Shown here in pieces: positions 14,782-23,700 of a DNA stretch of 35,539 bases. Position numbers and translations under genes: made by a program. Below the pieces are notes generated by a model that was not told the origin of the DNA, did not search any database, and saw only the letters and a program-made list of their open reading frames with translations. Position 1 is the first letter of the stretch, and each line of letters begins with the position of its first letter. The DNA comes from an uncultured Ectothiorhodospiraceae bacterium (GTDB lineage: Bacteria; Pseudomonadota; Gammaproteobacteria; CAMYNG01): assembly GCA_947259765.1 (NCBI GenBank), contig CAMYNG010000003.1, forward strand, positions 1-35,539, read 5' to 3'.

Positions 14782-15660
14782 ATGTCTGTTAAGCATCCTG
14801 TTATTGCTGTAACGGGCTCGTCGGGGGCGGGCACCACCACGGTCAAGAATGCCTTTGAGCATATTTTTTATCGCGAAAAGATTAATCCGCTGGTGGTTGA
14901 GGGCGACAGTTTTCACCGCTACGACCGCAAGGCCATGAAACAGGCCATCGAGGAGCTAGCCAAAGAAGGCAAACAACTGTCTCATTTTGGTCCGCAAGCG
15001 AACCTGTTCGACGAACTGGCCACTACCTTCAAAACCTATAGTGACACCGGTGCCTGCAAGCGCCGTTACTATTTGCATAGTGATGAAGAGGCCGAGCCTT
15101 ATGGTCAAAGTCCCGGTGAATTCACGCCGTGGGAAGAAATACCAAGCGGTACTGATCTGCTATTTTACGAAGGTTTGCACGGTGGCGTGGTGGACGGCAA
15201 AATCGATGTCGCCAAAAATACGGACCTGTTGGTAGGTGTTGTACCCATCGTCAACCTGGAGTGGATCCAGAAGATTTTCCGTGACAACGCGCAACGCGGC
15301 TATTCGGCCGAAGCCATTGTGGATACTATCCTGCGCCGCATGCCGGATTACGTAAACTACATTACGCCGCAGTTCTCGCGTACTGACATCAATTTCCAAC
15401 GCGTACCCACGGTGGATACATCAAACCCGTTTATCGCGCGAGATATTCCGACACCGGATGAAAGCTTTATCGTTATCCGCTTCCGCGATCCGAAGGGCAT
15501 AGACTTCCCGTACTTCCTTAACATGATCCACAATTCCTTCATGTCACGCGTGAATACGTTGGTTGTGCCGGGCGGTAAGATGGGCTTTGCCATGGAGCTG
15601 GTATTGGCACCGCTTATTCAGGAAATGATTGAGAAAAGCCGCAAGGCGAAAAAGAAATAA
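14782..15660 (+). CDS. prkB: Phosphoribulokinase (class I, PrkB/CbbP)
   Basis: This 292-residue enzyme phosphorylates ribulose-5-phosphate to ribulose-1,5-bisphosphate, the step feeding RuBisCO. It has the bacterial class I pattern throughout: P-loop TGSSGAGTTT (residues 11-20), VEGDSFHRYDR, FGPQANLF, FYEGLHGGVV, VGVVPIVNLEWIQK, YINYITPQFSRT-like core (here YVNYITPQFSRT), RVPTVDTSNPF and LVVPGGKMGFAMEL. It closely resembles E. coli PrkB as I remember it. No RuBisCO or other Calvin gene is adjacent, so autotrophy is possible but unproven; in autotrophs the same gene is cbbP. TAAGGAG precedes the start and a strong terminator follows, so it is likely monocistronic. Confidence 0.95.
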   Translation: MSVKHPVIAVTGSSGAGTTTVKNAFEHIFYREKINPLVVEGDSFHRYDRKAMKQAIEELAKEGKQLSHFGPQANLFDELATTFKTYSDTGACKRRYYLHSDEEAEPYGQSPGEFTPWEEIPSGTDLLFYEGLHGGVVDGKIDVAKNTDLLVGVVPIVNLEWIQKIFRDNAQRGYSAEAIVDTILRRMPDYVNYITPQFSRTDINFQRVPTVDTSNPFIARDIPTPDESFIVIRFRDPKGIDFPYFLNMIHNSFMSRVNTLVVPGGKMGFAMELVLAPLIQEMIEKSRKAKKK

Positions 15661-15683
15661 TCTGCAGATTCTACCCATCTGAA

Positions 15684-15709
15684 AAGCCGGGCACTGCCCG
15701 GCTTTTTTT
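15684..15709 (+). terminator. Rho-independent terminator after phosphoribulokinase
   Basis: AAGCCGGGC-ACT-GCCCGGCTT forms a 9-bp GC-rich stem with a 3-nt loop and is followed by a run of T residues. It lies 24 bp after the stop codon and separates this gene from the convergent sulfotransferase gene. Confidence 0.9.
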
Positions 15710-15720
15710 GTTCTGTAAAT

Positions 15721-16755
15721 TTACGCGACAGAGAATTTCGTCATTGGCCTTTGCTCAAAACCCAGCTTGATGCTTTCAAGAAGCCGGAGCTGATCCTGTC
15801 TACGACGGATATCTTCGGGATCCACAGACTTTTCTGTTTGTTGCTTTTGACGCTCGTTCATTTCCGCAAACGCCTGCAATTCAAGTTCCGAAAAACGTTC
15901 TTCCTGACCCTTGTCGACAAACAGTCGCCGGTAGCCAAGTTGATCCATTTGTGGTCCGGCAACAGATTCCACGATTCGGACATCATCTTCGGGCATGTCA
16001 CGTAAAAATTTGTTCGTATTTGATTTAATCATGGGCTGACTCAGGTTCTCCCACAGTTGACTCGAACCGGCGCTACGTACCGCTTCTTTTGATTTGTGAA
16101 ATGCAAGCATTTCCTGCTTGTAATCAACCTCCAGAAAATCACATATGCTGCGAACTATTTCTTCAGGTTCTGTAATGAGGTCTTCATAACACAAACTAAA
16201 GAAGCGCTTCTCACCTAACAGATCTCGTTGTTCCAGGCACTGTGACTGCAATTCAGCCCACTGACGTGCAACAAAGTAGGGATGTTTGTCGCCAATCACA
16301 GCTTTACTAAATGAAAGCGCGACATCCCTGGGGTCGCGATACAAATAGATGTACTTTGAATTGGAAAAATAGTTATTGAGATCGGTTGCCCAGCGAATAT
16401 TCTGCATACTTTTACACATCCAGGCCGACGCGTCGTGAAGTTCCGCGTAGCAGTCCATTACTGCGCCGAACACTGCGACCACACTATTTTCAAGACAACG
16501 CGATCGCACATCGTTTCGGTCCAGGTGAATACCTTCCCATGGCACCGGATTTAACTCAATCAGCCGACACACGTCGTCAACCAACTGCATGAAGTTCTGT
16601 TCAACCTGTAGATCTCCGTAATGTGTTTGCAACGGCATCATTCGCTGCAATACATGCGGCGGATGGGGTGCCGCTATCCTGTCCGAGCTATTCAGGATGA
16701 CGCGGAGTAGATTAGAACCCGAGCGTTGCTCACCAACCATAAATACAGCCTGCAT
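15721..16755 (-). CDS. PAPS-dependent sulfotransferase family protein
   Basis: A 344-residue cytosolic-type sulfotransferase. The N-terminal FMVGEQRSGSNLLRVILN is the PAPS 5'-phosphosulfate-binding loop. YLYRDPRDVALSFSKAV is the 3'-phosphate-binding motif, and SLCYEDLITEPEEIVRSICDFLEV is the conserved domain end. The C-terminal 70 residues are charged and helical (RFSELELQAFAEMNERQKQQ) and unusual for the family. The start at 16755 has GGAGGG upstream. It is the third gene of the cysC-CHR transporter-sulfotransferase operon, 19 bp after the transporter. The acceptor (lipid, glycan or small molecule) cannot be told from sequence. Confidence 0.87.
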   Translation of the reverse strand: MQAVFMVGEQRSGSNLLRVILNSSDRIAAPHPPHVLQRMMPLQTHYGDLQVEQNFMQLVDDVCRLIELNPVPWEGIHLDRNDVRSRCLENSVVAVFGAVMDCYAELHDASAWMCKSMQNIRWATDLNNYFSNSKYIYLYRDPRDVALSFSKAVIGDKHPYFVARQWAELQSQCLEQRDLLGEKRFFSLCYEDLITEPEEIVRSICDFLEVDYKQEMLAFHKSKEAVRSAGSSQLWENLSQPMIKSNTNKFLRDMPEDDVRIVESVAGPQMDQLGYRRLFVDKGQEERFSELELQAFAEMNERQKQQTEKSVDPEDIRRRQDQLRLLESIKLGFEQRPMTKFSVA

Positions 16756-16774
16756 TTCTAACCCTCCAATCAAT

Positions 16775-18079
16775 TTAGAGCAGCAAATAACCCAGCACAC
16801 CGGCCGGGGGTATTATCCAGATTACGTCAAGGTTAAATCTAAGTAGCGCAATGAGAGATAAAGAAAAAATCAGTATTGTCGGCCAAATTGTTTCAATTTC
16901 GGCCGGCCATGCCGGAATGCCTGTTCTGAGGATTACCAGTGCGGCGACAAAGATCATGCCGATCACGCCACAGTGAATGGCGTGCATGGCCGCTTGTGCA
17001 GTAGCGGAACCCTGTATCACGTGCAGCATCTTCGAGGCGGCTACCATTAATAGCGCCGGCACACCGAAAATTGCCACTGTTGAAAAAAATGCACCCGCGA
17101 ATCCCGCAACTTTGTAACCGACGAATGTTGCACTTATCAAGATCGGACCCGGCGTCACCTGACCAAGAGCAATACCATCGGTAAACTGTTGCTGACTTAA
17201 CCAACCGTATTCGAGTACAACCATGCTGCCAATGATGGGAATAAAGACGTAGCCTCCGCCAAATAGAATTACGCTCATGCTCGCGAAAGTCAGCGCCAGA
17301 AATAGAGGGCTATTCTTATCTATCGGTAACGGCAAAAGCCATAGCATTGCCAGTGACGCTATTAGTAGCAGCACCATCAATAGCGGCTTTGAAATTCGCT
17401 TCAAATCGAAATCGTTTACTGCGTCTGCAGGCGTTTCAAGCTTGAATAACTTCGGCCCCAGCAATGCGTACAGCAGAATAATTAGCAATGGCGCATAGAC
17501 TTTGTTCTCTATGGGCATGCTTAACAACGTTACGGCCGCCACAACTGCCAGGATCCATTCCGGCCTACCGGTTATGGTTTTTTTACCTAGCCGCCAGACA
17601 ACACTTAAAACTATCGCGGCAATGGCGGGAACAAATCCTTGAAACACGCTTTGGAATCCAGAGATATGCTGTCCGTAGTTAAAATATAAATGTGACAGAA
17701 TCAGCAACAAAAGGAAGGATGGAATCGTGACGGCAACCGTCGCAACCAATGCGCCCACTCCACCACGTAACCGATAGCCAACAAATGCAACAACGTTGAC
17801 GGCCATGGGTCCGGGCAGGAGATTAGCCAGGGACACGCCGTCGAGCAGCGTTTTGCTGTCGAGCAACTGCTTGCGTTTAACAATAATTTCCTCGATCACA
17901 GAAATAAGGGCCATATAACCCCCAAACGCAAGACTGCCAATTTTCAGAAACGTAAAGAACAAAAGTGAAAGAGAAACCGCGGGCTTTTTTTCCGCACGGT
18001 CAAAACTGTCTATCTTTGCTTCCGTTTCGTGATATACATTGCTAATTCCATTTGCAACGGAGTCCATCGTTTTAGACAT
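16775..18079 (-). CDS. chrA: CHR-family (chromate/sulfate-type) membrane transporter
   Basis: This 434-residue transporter consists of two homologous CHR domains, the long-chain two-domain architecture. Each half opens with the F-KIGSLAFGGYMALIS / FGGGYVFIPIIGSMVV type motif and has a partner block: SLANLLPGPMAVNVVAFVGYRLRG in the first half and ALGQVTPGPILISATFVGYKVAG in the second. About ten to twelve membrane helices are visible. The first 35 residues are a soluble extension. Characterised members export chromate, but sulfate-related roles have been proposed from operon context. Here it lies between APS kinase and a sulfotransferase, which favours sulfate or a sulfated product over chromate; that is inference. 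The symbol chrA denotes the family only. Confidence 0.88.
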   Translation of the reverse strand: MSKTMDSVANGISNVYHETEAKIDSFDRAEKKPAVSLSLLFFTFLKIGSLAFGGYMALISVIEEIIVKRKQLLDSKTLLDGVSLANLLPGPMAVNVVAFVGYRLRGGVGALVATVAVTIPSFLLLLILSHLYFNYGQHISGFQSVFQGFVPAIAAIVLSVVWRLGKKTITGRPEWILAVVAAVTLLSMPIENKVYAPLLIILLYALLGPKLFKLETPADAVNDFDLKRISKPLLMVLLLIASLAMLWLLPLPIDKNSPLFLALTFASMSVILFGGGYVFIPIIGSMVVLEYGWLSQQQFTDGIALGQVTPGPILISATFVGYKVAGFAGAFFSTVAIFGVPALLMVAASKMLHVIQGSATAQAAMHAIHCGVIGMIFVAALVILRTGIPAWPAEIETIWPTILIFSLSLIALLRFNLDVIWIIPPAGVLGYLLL

Positions 18080-18113
18080 TTAGAAGCCTATAGAAAGTCG
18101 CCTTGTATAAGGC

Positions 18114-18743
18114 TTAGAGGTGAAATAGATTCTGCGTGAAGTTCAACAAGAGGTCGCGAGACGCTTCTACCGTATTTTTTGAGGTATCGATCGTGAAATC
18201 TGCGTCCTGCGGCTCCTCGTAGGATTGGCCCACACCTGTAAAGTTTGCAATCTTTCCATCCATGGCTTTTTTGTATAACCCTTTCGGGTCCCGATTTACG
18301 CAGTCTTCAATGTCCGCTTTAACATGAACCATATAAAAATTTTCTCGCAAAATGCTTTTTACGAATTGGCGACCCTTGTGGTGCGGGGAAACGAAAGAGG
18401 CAATTACAATGTGCCCTGTATCAGCAAACAAGGTTGCGACTTCGGCTGCGCGTCTAAGATTTTCTTCACGCGATTTGATAGTGAAATCGAGGTCGCCATT
18501 AAGCCCGGCGCGCAATGAGTCACCATCCAGTACGGATACCTGGTAACCCAAGGAAAACAATTCCTTTTCGACACCGGCAGCGATTGTGGACTTGCCAGCG
18601 CCCGAGAGCCCGGTTAGCCAGATAACGCCGCTTTTGTGGCCCGCGCGCTCATTACGTTCTGTACGCGTCAACAAGCCGCGGTCGGGATAGATGTTCGCCT
18701 GCTTAATAAGCGTAATGTTCTGCTCAGGACACGTCGATTTCAT
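18114..18743 (-). CDS. cysC: Adenylylsulfate (APS) kinase
   Basis: A 209-residue APS kinase that makes PAPS from adenylylsulfate and ATP. Motifs are the P-loop GLSGAGKSTIA, VLDGDSLRAGLNGDLDF (APS-binding region), REENLRRAAEVA, IASFVSPHHKGR and the late KGLYKKAMDGKIANFTGVGQSYE. The family N-x-x-W-H/R start is replaced by a 40-residue lead. DGDSLR differs slightly from the usual DGDN-[VI]R. The start at 18743 has GAGGG upstream; a longer frame to 18860 looks untranslated. No ATP sulfurylase (cysDN or sat) is in the window, so APS must come from elsewhere. It is the first gene of the putative sulfation operon. Confidence 0.94.
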   Translation of the reverse strand: MKSTCPEQNITLIKQANIYPDRGLLTRTERNERAGHKSGVIWLTGLSGAGKSTIAAGVEKELFSLGYQVSVLDGDSLRAGLNGDLDFTIKSREENLRRAAEVATLFADTGHIVIASFVSPHHKGRQFVKSILRENFYMVHVKADIEDCVNRDPKGLYKKAMDGKIANFTGVGQSYEEPQDADFTIDTSKNTVEASRDLLLNFTQNLFHL

Positions 18744-19235
18744 TTGACCCTCTCTAAATCCAAGCAAGATTAAGAACAAATATAAAGACGCCGTAAACTT
18801 AGGGACGGCTTGCTTAAAACCTACGTTAGAAATATCGGAAATTTTCCTGGACATGCCCATTCAAAATTTGTGATCCCACCTGCAAATTTTGTTACGGGGA
18901 AAGCAGCGTAAATTACCTACGAAACTTGATGAAATACGATGGCGTTGTGCGGTCAGTAAAAAGGTATTGCCGGTAGAACTTGCCCTGAGCGACACTCAGG
19001 TTCGCCTGAGTTTGAAAGCCATCCTGAAGCGAAACACCCGAATAGAAGCCGACACGGCATCTAAGGCGGTAGAAATCGATGAAAACGTTGTACTATTCGC
19101 AGGAAACGATTATAAAGAGCGAACAACTAAAATTAGTGTTTTGGCCGTCTTCTGAGATACTCGCCACGGAGTCAGCCTTTCGTTTTCCCTGGGGTGAGGT
19201 ACGTGTTGTTGCGAAGGTACCCGTAGTTAATCTAA
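18744..19235. other. Divergent intergenic region between cysC and the crp-like gene
   Basis: About 490 bp without a gene I can defend. A TTG-initiated plus-strand frame (18889-19155, 88 codons) exists but has no ribosome-binding site and matches nothing I know. The region contains the perfect 8-bp inverted repeat listed separately. Promoters for both flanking genes should lie here, but none is confidently placed. Confidence 0.4.
18863..18890. promoter_or_regulatory. Perfect inverted repeat, candidate operator
   Basis: AAAATTTG (18863-18870) and CAAATTTT (18883-18890) are perfect inverted repeats separated by 12 bp, 120 bp upstream of cysC. A TGTGA half-site for Crp overlaps the left arm, but the second half-site is absent. 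A dimeric regulator of the sulfation operon is one explanation. Confidence 0.4.
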
Positions 19236-19910
19236 ATGCCGCTAGTTTCTCAACATGGTTTACTTAAAGACGCGTATCCACTTAATCAAGATGCGATGGA
19301 GCGCTTTCTATCGTTCTGCAAAAAACGTACTTACCCTAAAAAGGGAATTATTTTTCGGGCCGGTGATGAGGCAGATACGCTTTATTTACTGCTTAAAGGC
19401 TCTGTCAGTGTTGTGGCTAAGGACGATGACAACAATGAAATCGTGCTCGCCTACCTCAACAGTGGCGACTTTATCGGTGAAATGGGCCTGTTTTTCAAAT
19501 GTGGGGGGCGTACCGCGACCATACGGGCACGTACCGAATGCGAGCTTGCTGCAATTCAATATGACCGCTTACGCACTCTGTTTACGAATGAGTTGAAAGA
19601 GGAGCAGGCCACCCTCCTGACTGCTGTCGGCATTCAGTTGTCAGAACGTCTGTTAAAGGCCTCAAGTCGTGTCAGCCGCCTCACTTCAATGGACGTCTCA
19701 GGGCGGATCGCACAGACCCTGCTGGACATGTGTCATGAGCCGCAGGCGATGTCGCACCCGCAGGGCACACAGATACATATGTCGCGACAGGAGATTGCCA
19801 GAATCGTTGGCTGCTCACGCGAAACTGTAGGCCGCATACTCAAACAAATGGCGGACGACGGTATGATTGAGGTAAAAGGCATGGATATTGTCGTCTTTCA
19901 CAGCCGTTAA
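19236..19910 (+). CDS. crp: Crp/Vfr-type cAMP receptor regulator
   Basis: This 224-residue protein aligns along its whole length with E. coli CRP and Pseudomonas Vfr as remembered. The cyclic-nucleotide domain (about 20-130) includes GDEADTLYLLLKGSVSV and SGDFIGEMGLF, the cAMP phosphate-binding cassette, followed by RTATIRARTECELA. The dimerisation helix contains DVSGRIAQTLLDM, and the C-terminal helix-turn-helix is MSRQEIARIVGCSRETVGRILK, the recognition helix being essentially that of CRP. It should therefore read the TGTGA-N6-TCACA code, sites for which occur at 28912, 29134 and 33509 in this window. The start has no strong ribosome-binding site. It is convergent with the PhnD-like gene ending at 19942. 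Confidence 0.92.
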   Translation: MPLVSQHGLLKDAYPLNQDAMERFLSFCKKRTYPKKGIIFRAGDEADTLYLLLKGSVSVVAKDDDNNEIVLAYLNSGDFIGEMGLFFKCGGRTATIRARTECELAAIQYDRLRTLFTNELKEEQATLLTAVGIQLSERLLKASSRVSRLTSMDVSGRIAQTLLDMCHEPQAMSHPQGTQIHMSRQEIARIVGCSRETVGRILKQMADDGMIEVKGMDIVVFHSR

Positions 19911-19941
19911 TTCACCTCCCGCGTCGGTCCTCAGGCACGCC

Positions 19942-20766
19942 TCAATTAATGTTGAGAGCACGCACATCATCCCATTCATGATCCTGGCCCGGTTCTATTC
20001 CCTTCAGGCGAATCGACTTCAATAGCTTTCGTCCGACCGGATCCTGTTCCATTTCCAGCATCACTTTCATAATACGTTGTACGGCCGCCTGTGGAACACG
20101 CGGATGCGATGCAAACGCATGCGGCGTGTAGCCCTCTGTCTTCCACAGAATCCGCAGTTGGTTTCGAAATTCCGGTGAGGCATTTTTAAAAGTCCGCATG
20201 ACACCACCGCCAGCAGGATAGCGGCCTTTCGCTACGTTTCGATAAACCGCATCATGCGACGAGACAAAGTTTGCACTAACATCTAAGCCGGCATCCTCAA
20301 ACAAGGCCCTGGGCACAAGATTTGCGGCAAACGCATTTGAGGGAAACGCGAGTTCTTCGCCGTCGAGGTCATTCATATCTCTAAATTGGCTATCCTTGCG
20401 AACCACCAGAATGCCCTTCAGTCGTTTGTTTTTTGCCTTGGCAAATGCCGCATAGCCCGCCTGGTCATGAAAGTGTGTATAGTGATATGGATTCATATAG
20501 GCAAAATCATACTTACCTTTGGCCAACCGTTTTTCAAAAGTCGGAATATTACGCGCCGTCGCGAAACGAATCCCATAACCGGTTTTTTCCTCAAGATACT
20601 TGAGTATGGGAGACCATAGTTTGGACAACTTATTGCCGGCTTGTTGCGGGACCACGCCAAACGTAAATGTTTGGGAGTAGCTCTGAGGGGCATTTGCACC
20701 TGCGGGCAAGGTCGCAAGCACAATCGCCAGAAAGAAAAAAACGGCAACTATCCGCTTGTCATTCAT
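19942..20766 (-). CDS. PhnD-like periplasmic binding protein linked to the Chp operon (second copy)
   Basis: The 274-residue protein has a signal peptide (residues 1-24, ending AGANA). The phosphate/phosphonate-type binding fold follows: FTFGVVPQQAGNKLSKLWSPILKYLEEKTGY, the ligand loop FAYMNPYHYTHFH, and DLDGEELAFPSNAFAANLVPRALFEDAGL. The start at 20766 has AGGAG upstream and lies one base from the end of the ChpA-like gene, so it is co-expressed with the chemosensory array. No ABC transporter partner is present. I infer a periplasmic ligand sensor feeding the PilJ-like MCP; the ligand (phosphate, phosphonate or other oxyanion) is unknown. It shares the N-x-YHY loop with the copy at 2568-3476. 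Confidence 0.87.
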   Translation of the reverse strand: MNDKRIVAVFFFLAIVLATLPAGANAPQSYSQTFTFGVVPQQAGNKLSKLWSPILKYLEEKTGYGIRFATARNIPTFEKRLAKGKYDFAYMNPYHYTHFHDQAGYAAFAKAKNKRLKGILVVRKDSQFRDMNDLDGEELAFPSNAFAANLVPRALFEDAGLDVSANFVSSHDAVYRNVAKGRYPAGGGVMRTFKNASPEFRNQLRILWKTEGYTPHAFASHPRVPQAAVQRIMKVMLEMEQDPVGRKLLKSIRLKGIEPGQDHEWDDVRALNIN

Positions 20767-20767
20767 A

Positions 20768-23700
20768 TTATATCTCCTGTTCAATTTTTTCAGGCTGAGC
20801 AAGTTCGCTTTGTATGCACCCAAGCAGCTCATCTTCAGAAAAGGGTTTCGTAAGGTATACGTTGACGCCCGCCGACCTTGCCTGACGACGATGTTTTTCA
20901 GTGGATCGGGAAGTGACCATGATAATCGGGATGTGCTTGAACTCTTCTTTCGACCGCAAATGCGACGCAAGCTCCAGGCCATTCATGCGTGGCATCTCGA
21001 GATCGACCAGCAAAATGTCCGGAGTCTTTTCTTCCATAACTTCGATTGCGTCCATACCATCACGGGCGGTGCTGACTGTAAAACCAACGTCTTCAACAAA
21101 TTCTGCCAGAGATCGACGGGCACTAAGCGAGTCATCGACAACAAGCGCGTGCGGTAAAGAATCATTGTCTATCCGTGTTTCAACTGCCGATTCAGGCAAG
21201 ATCGTGTTGACCGTTCCTGCTCCAAGCAGGTCGACCAGGTCCAGTACCGGTGCAATCCCACCATCACCCAGTATGGTGGCACCTTCTAGTCCGGGAATAT
21301 CCGGTACATAAGGACCCAACTGTTTAACCACTAAGTCCACACTGGCGGAGGCTTTGCCTACACGAACAGCGGTCGTCTTTCCAGCATCGTTCTTGACGAA
21401 CAGAACGGCTCTGTCACGTGAGCTATCAGTGGACGAGCCAACAGCTTGGCCAAACAAGGTTTCCAGTTCGCAGGCGTCATATTGCTCTTCGCCCAGCGTA
21501 TAAATTAGTTGTTCGCCCTCAGAGTGAAAGGAACCGTCCTCACCGTGGATGATACGCTCAACACCGCGACTGGACAGGGCGATGGTTTGCGAGTTAATTT
21601 CGATCAACAGACCGTGAATTGAGATGAGTGTGATTGGAAGGCGTAGTTCGATGGTGCTGCTTTGGTCACGAACCGACCTAACCCGGATTGACCCTTTCAT
21701 TTGATGAATCTTGGTTTGCACAACGTCCATACCCATGCCGCGACCGGATGTTTGCGTTACCTCGTTGCGTGTAGAGAATCCAGGCAGGAGAATAAAGCGC
21801 GCCAGCTCGTCATCAGTAACTAGATGTTCTTCAGTAATGATCCCCATCTCGATGGCACGATTACGGATCAATTCATAGTTCAAGCCGCCGCCATCGTCCT
21901 GGCAACGCACAACAATGCTGTCTCCCGACCTGAAAAAATCCAGTTTTATAACGCCTATTTCATTTTTACCTAATTTTTCGCGTATATCCGTTTGTTCGAT
22001 CCCATGGTCGACTGCGTTACGCAGCACATGCATCAAGGGCTCGGTGAGATCATTGAGTACGTCGCTGTCAATCAGCGTTTCTTCGCCACTAATGACCACT
22101 TCAGCCATCTTTTTGGTAAGGCGGCAAGTTTGGCGAACCGATCGATGTAACCTGGGAACAATATTTTGCACGGGTACCATACGAGTTTGAATTACAACTT
22201 CTTGTGTACCCTTGTGCAGGCGAGCCTGCTCGACAAGCAGTGTTTCAAACGTGCTTATGTGATCTTCGACACCTCGTGTCATTTCGCGGGCGTCAGTTGC
22301 TGCCTCTACCAGCTGCCGTGTAACGGTGTGCAACTCGTTATATTGGTCCAGCTCAAGCGCGTCGAATTCTTCGAATACCGCGTCACGCCGGCGTGACGCG
22401 GTCACTCCTTGTACGTCGACGATCTGTTCTAATTCATGTGTAAGATTTTGGAGCATCGCGTTTTGCTTGCGCAACGCAATTGACTCATTTTCTACGTTTC
22501 TCAGGCGCTGACTAATCTGGCCTCCCAGAATGAACGACTCACCTACCAAACGTAAAAGATCGTCGACTAGTGATGCCGGAACACGCAATGACGGTGTCAC
22601 CTCCGCCGGGGCGTTTTGCTCTGCGGACTGCGAGCTTTCGCTACTTTCCACATGACCGGATACGGTGGATATTTCAGGTACAGAATGATTCGACGGCGTA
22701 TCATCTTCAGGAAGTCCCTGGGTATCAATCTGATTTGCCCAATCAAGGATCTCTTGTAAAACGCCTTGAGACTGTTCGGGAACAGAACCAGCACCAAGCA
22801 GGTGTTCGCTCATCATTTCCAGGACATCCGCTGCATTTAACAGAACATCCGCAAGCTTTTTACCAGGCAGACTTTTGTTTTTTGAAAACGCCTGCAGAAT
22901 GTCTTCAATATGATGCGTCAAAGTTGCAAGACCGGTTACGCCAACTGTGTTTGCCGATCCTTTCAGCGTATGTGCAATTCGCTGCGCCTTTTCAACATCG
23001 GTAGTGTCACCAGAACCCTGCGCGATACGTGCAATAGATTCTGTAAACTCTGCAGTATATTGCGGTAATTCCTGCAATAAGCTGTCCAGGAGTTGCTGGT
23101 TAACGTCCTGCGGTAATTCGATTGAAACATCTTCCTGACTCGCTACGGTCTGCCGTGCTTCGAGCTCCTCCTCATCAAGTACGACTTCCGGTGAACCCAG
23201 TTTATCAACCAGGTCACTCACTTGCGCCTGAGATAATCGGCTAATCCATTGTGAGGAACTTAGATAACCCGCTAACGCAAGGCGACCCGGGTGCGCAATT
23301 GGGTCATTAAGGTATATTCTGCCAATTTCCAGCCAACCGGAAAACAGATTGCTCTCATCGGACACTAGCGGCCTGTCTAATTCGGCGAGCTGCTTAAGGT
23401 TGAATATAATGTGCGCGATCACCTCACACAGACCATCGAGCCCAAGCGTTTCCGCCGCTGCAGCAAGACGTTCGAGCTGATCGCCATAGAGCTTGAGGGC
23501 TGCACTTCGATCGCCTGGCTCAGCGTCTATCGCAGACGCGGTCGCCAACGCAGAATCCAGTGTATCCCGGGAGGTCTCAAGTTCAAGACTTAACAGTTCC
23601 AGCAATTCAAGATAGGCGCGAGGGAGCTCCAGTAGTTGTGTTTCGGCACTCCCAGTATCTTCAGACGTGGGCAACGAGATTGACTCTTCGACTCCAACTG

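Noticed and set aside
14782-15660. Calvin-cycle gene cluster
   Set aside because: Phosphoribulokinase is clear, but no cbbL, cbbS, cbbR or other Calvin gene is adjacent, so a cluster is not claimed.
16775-18079. Chromate resistance locus
   Set aside because: The CHR transporter alone suggests chromate, but no chrB or other chromate gene is near and the neighbours are sulfur-activation genes.
18889-19155. 88-codon plus-strand frame between cysC and crp
   Set aside because: It begins at TTG, has no ribosome-binding site, ends before crp without recognisable motifs and overlaps the palindrome; not enough to call a gene.
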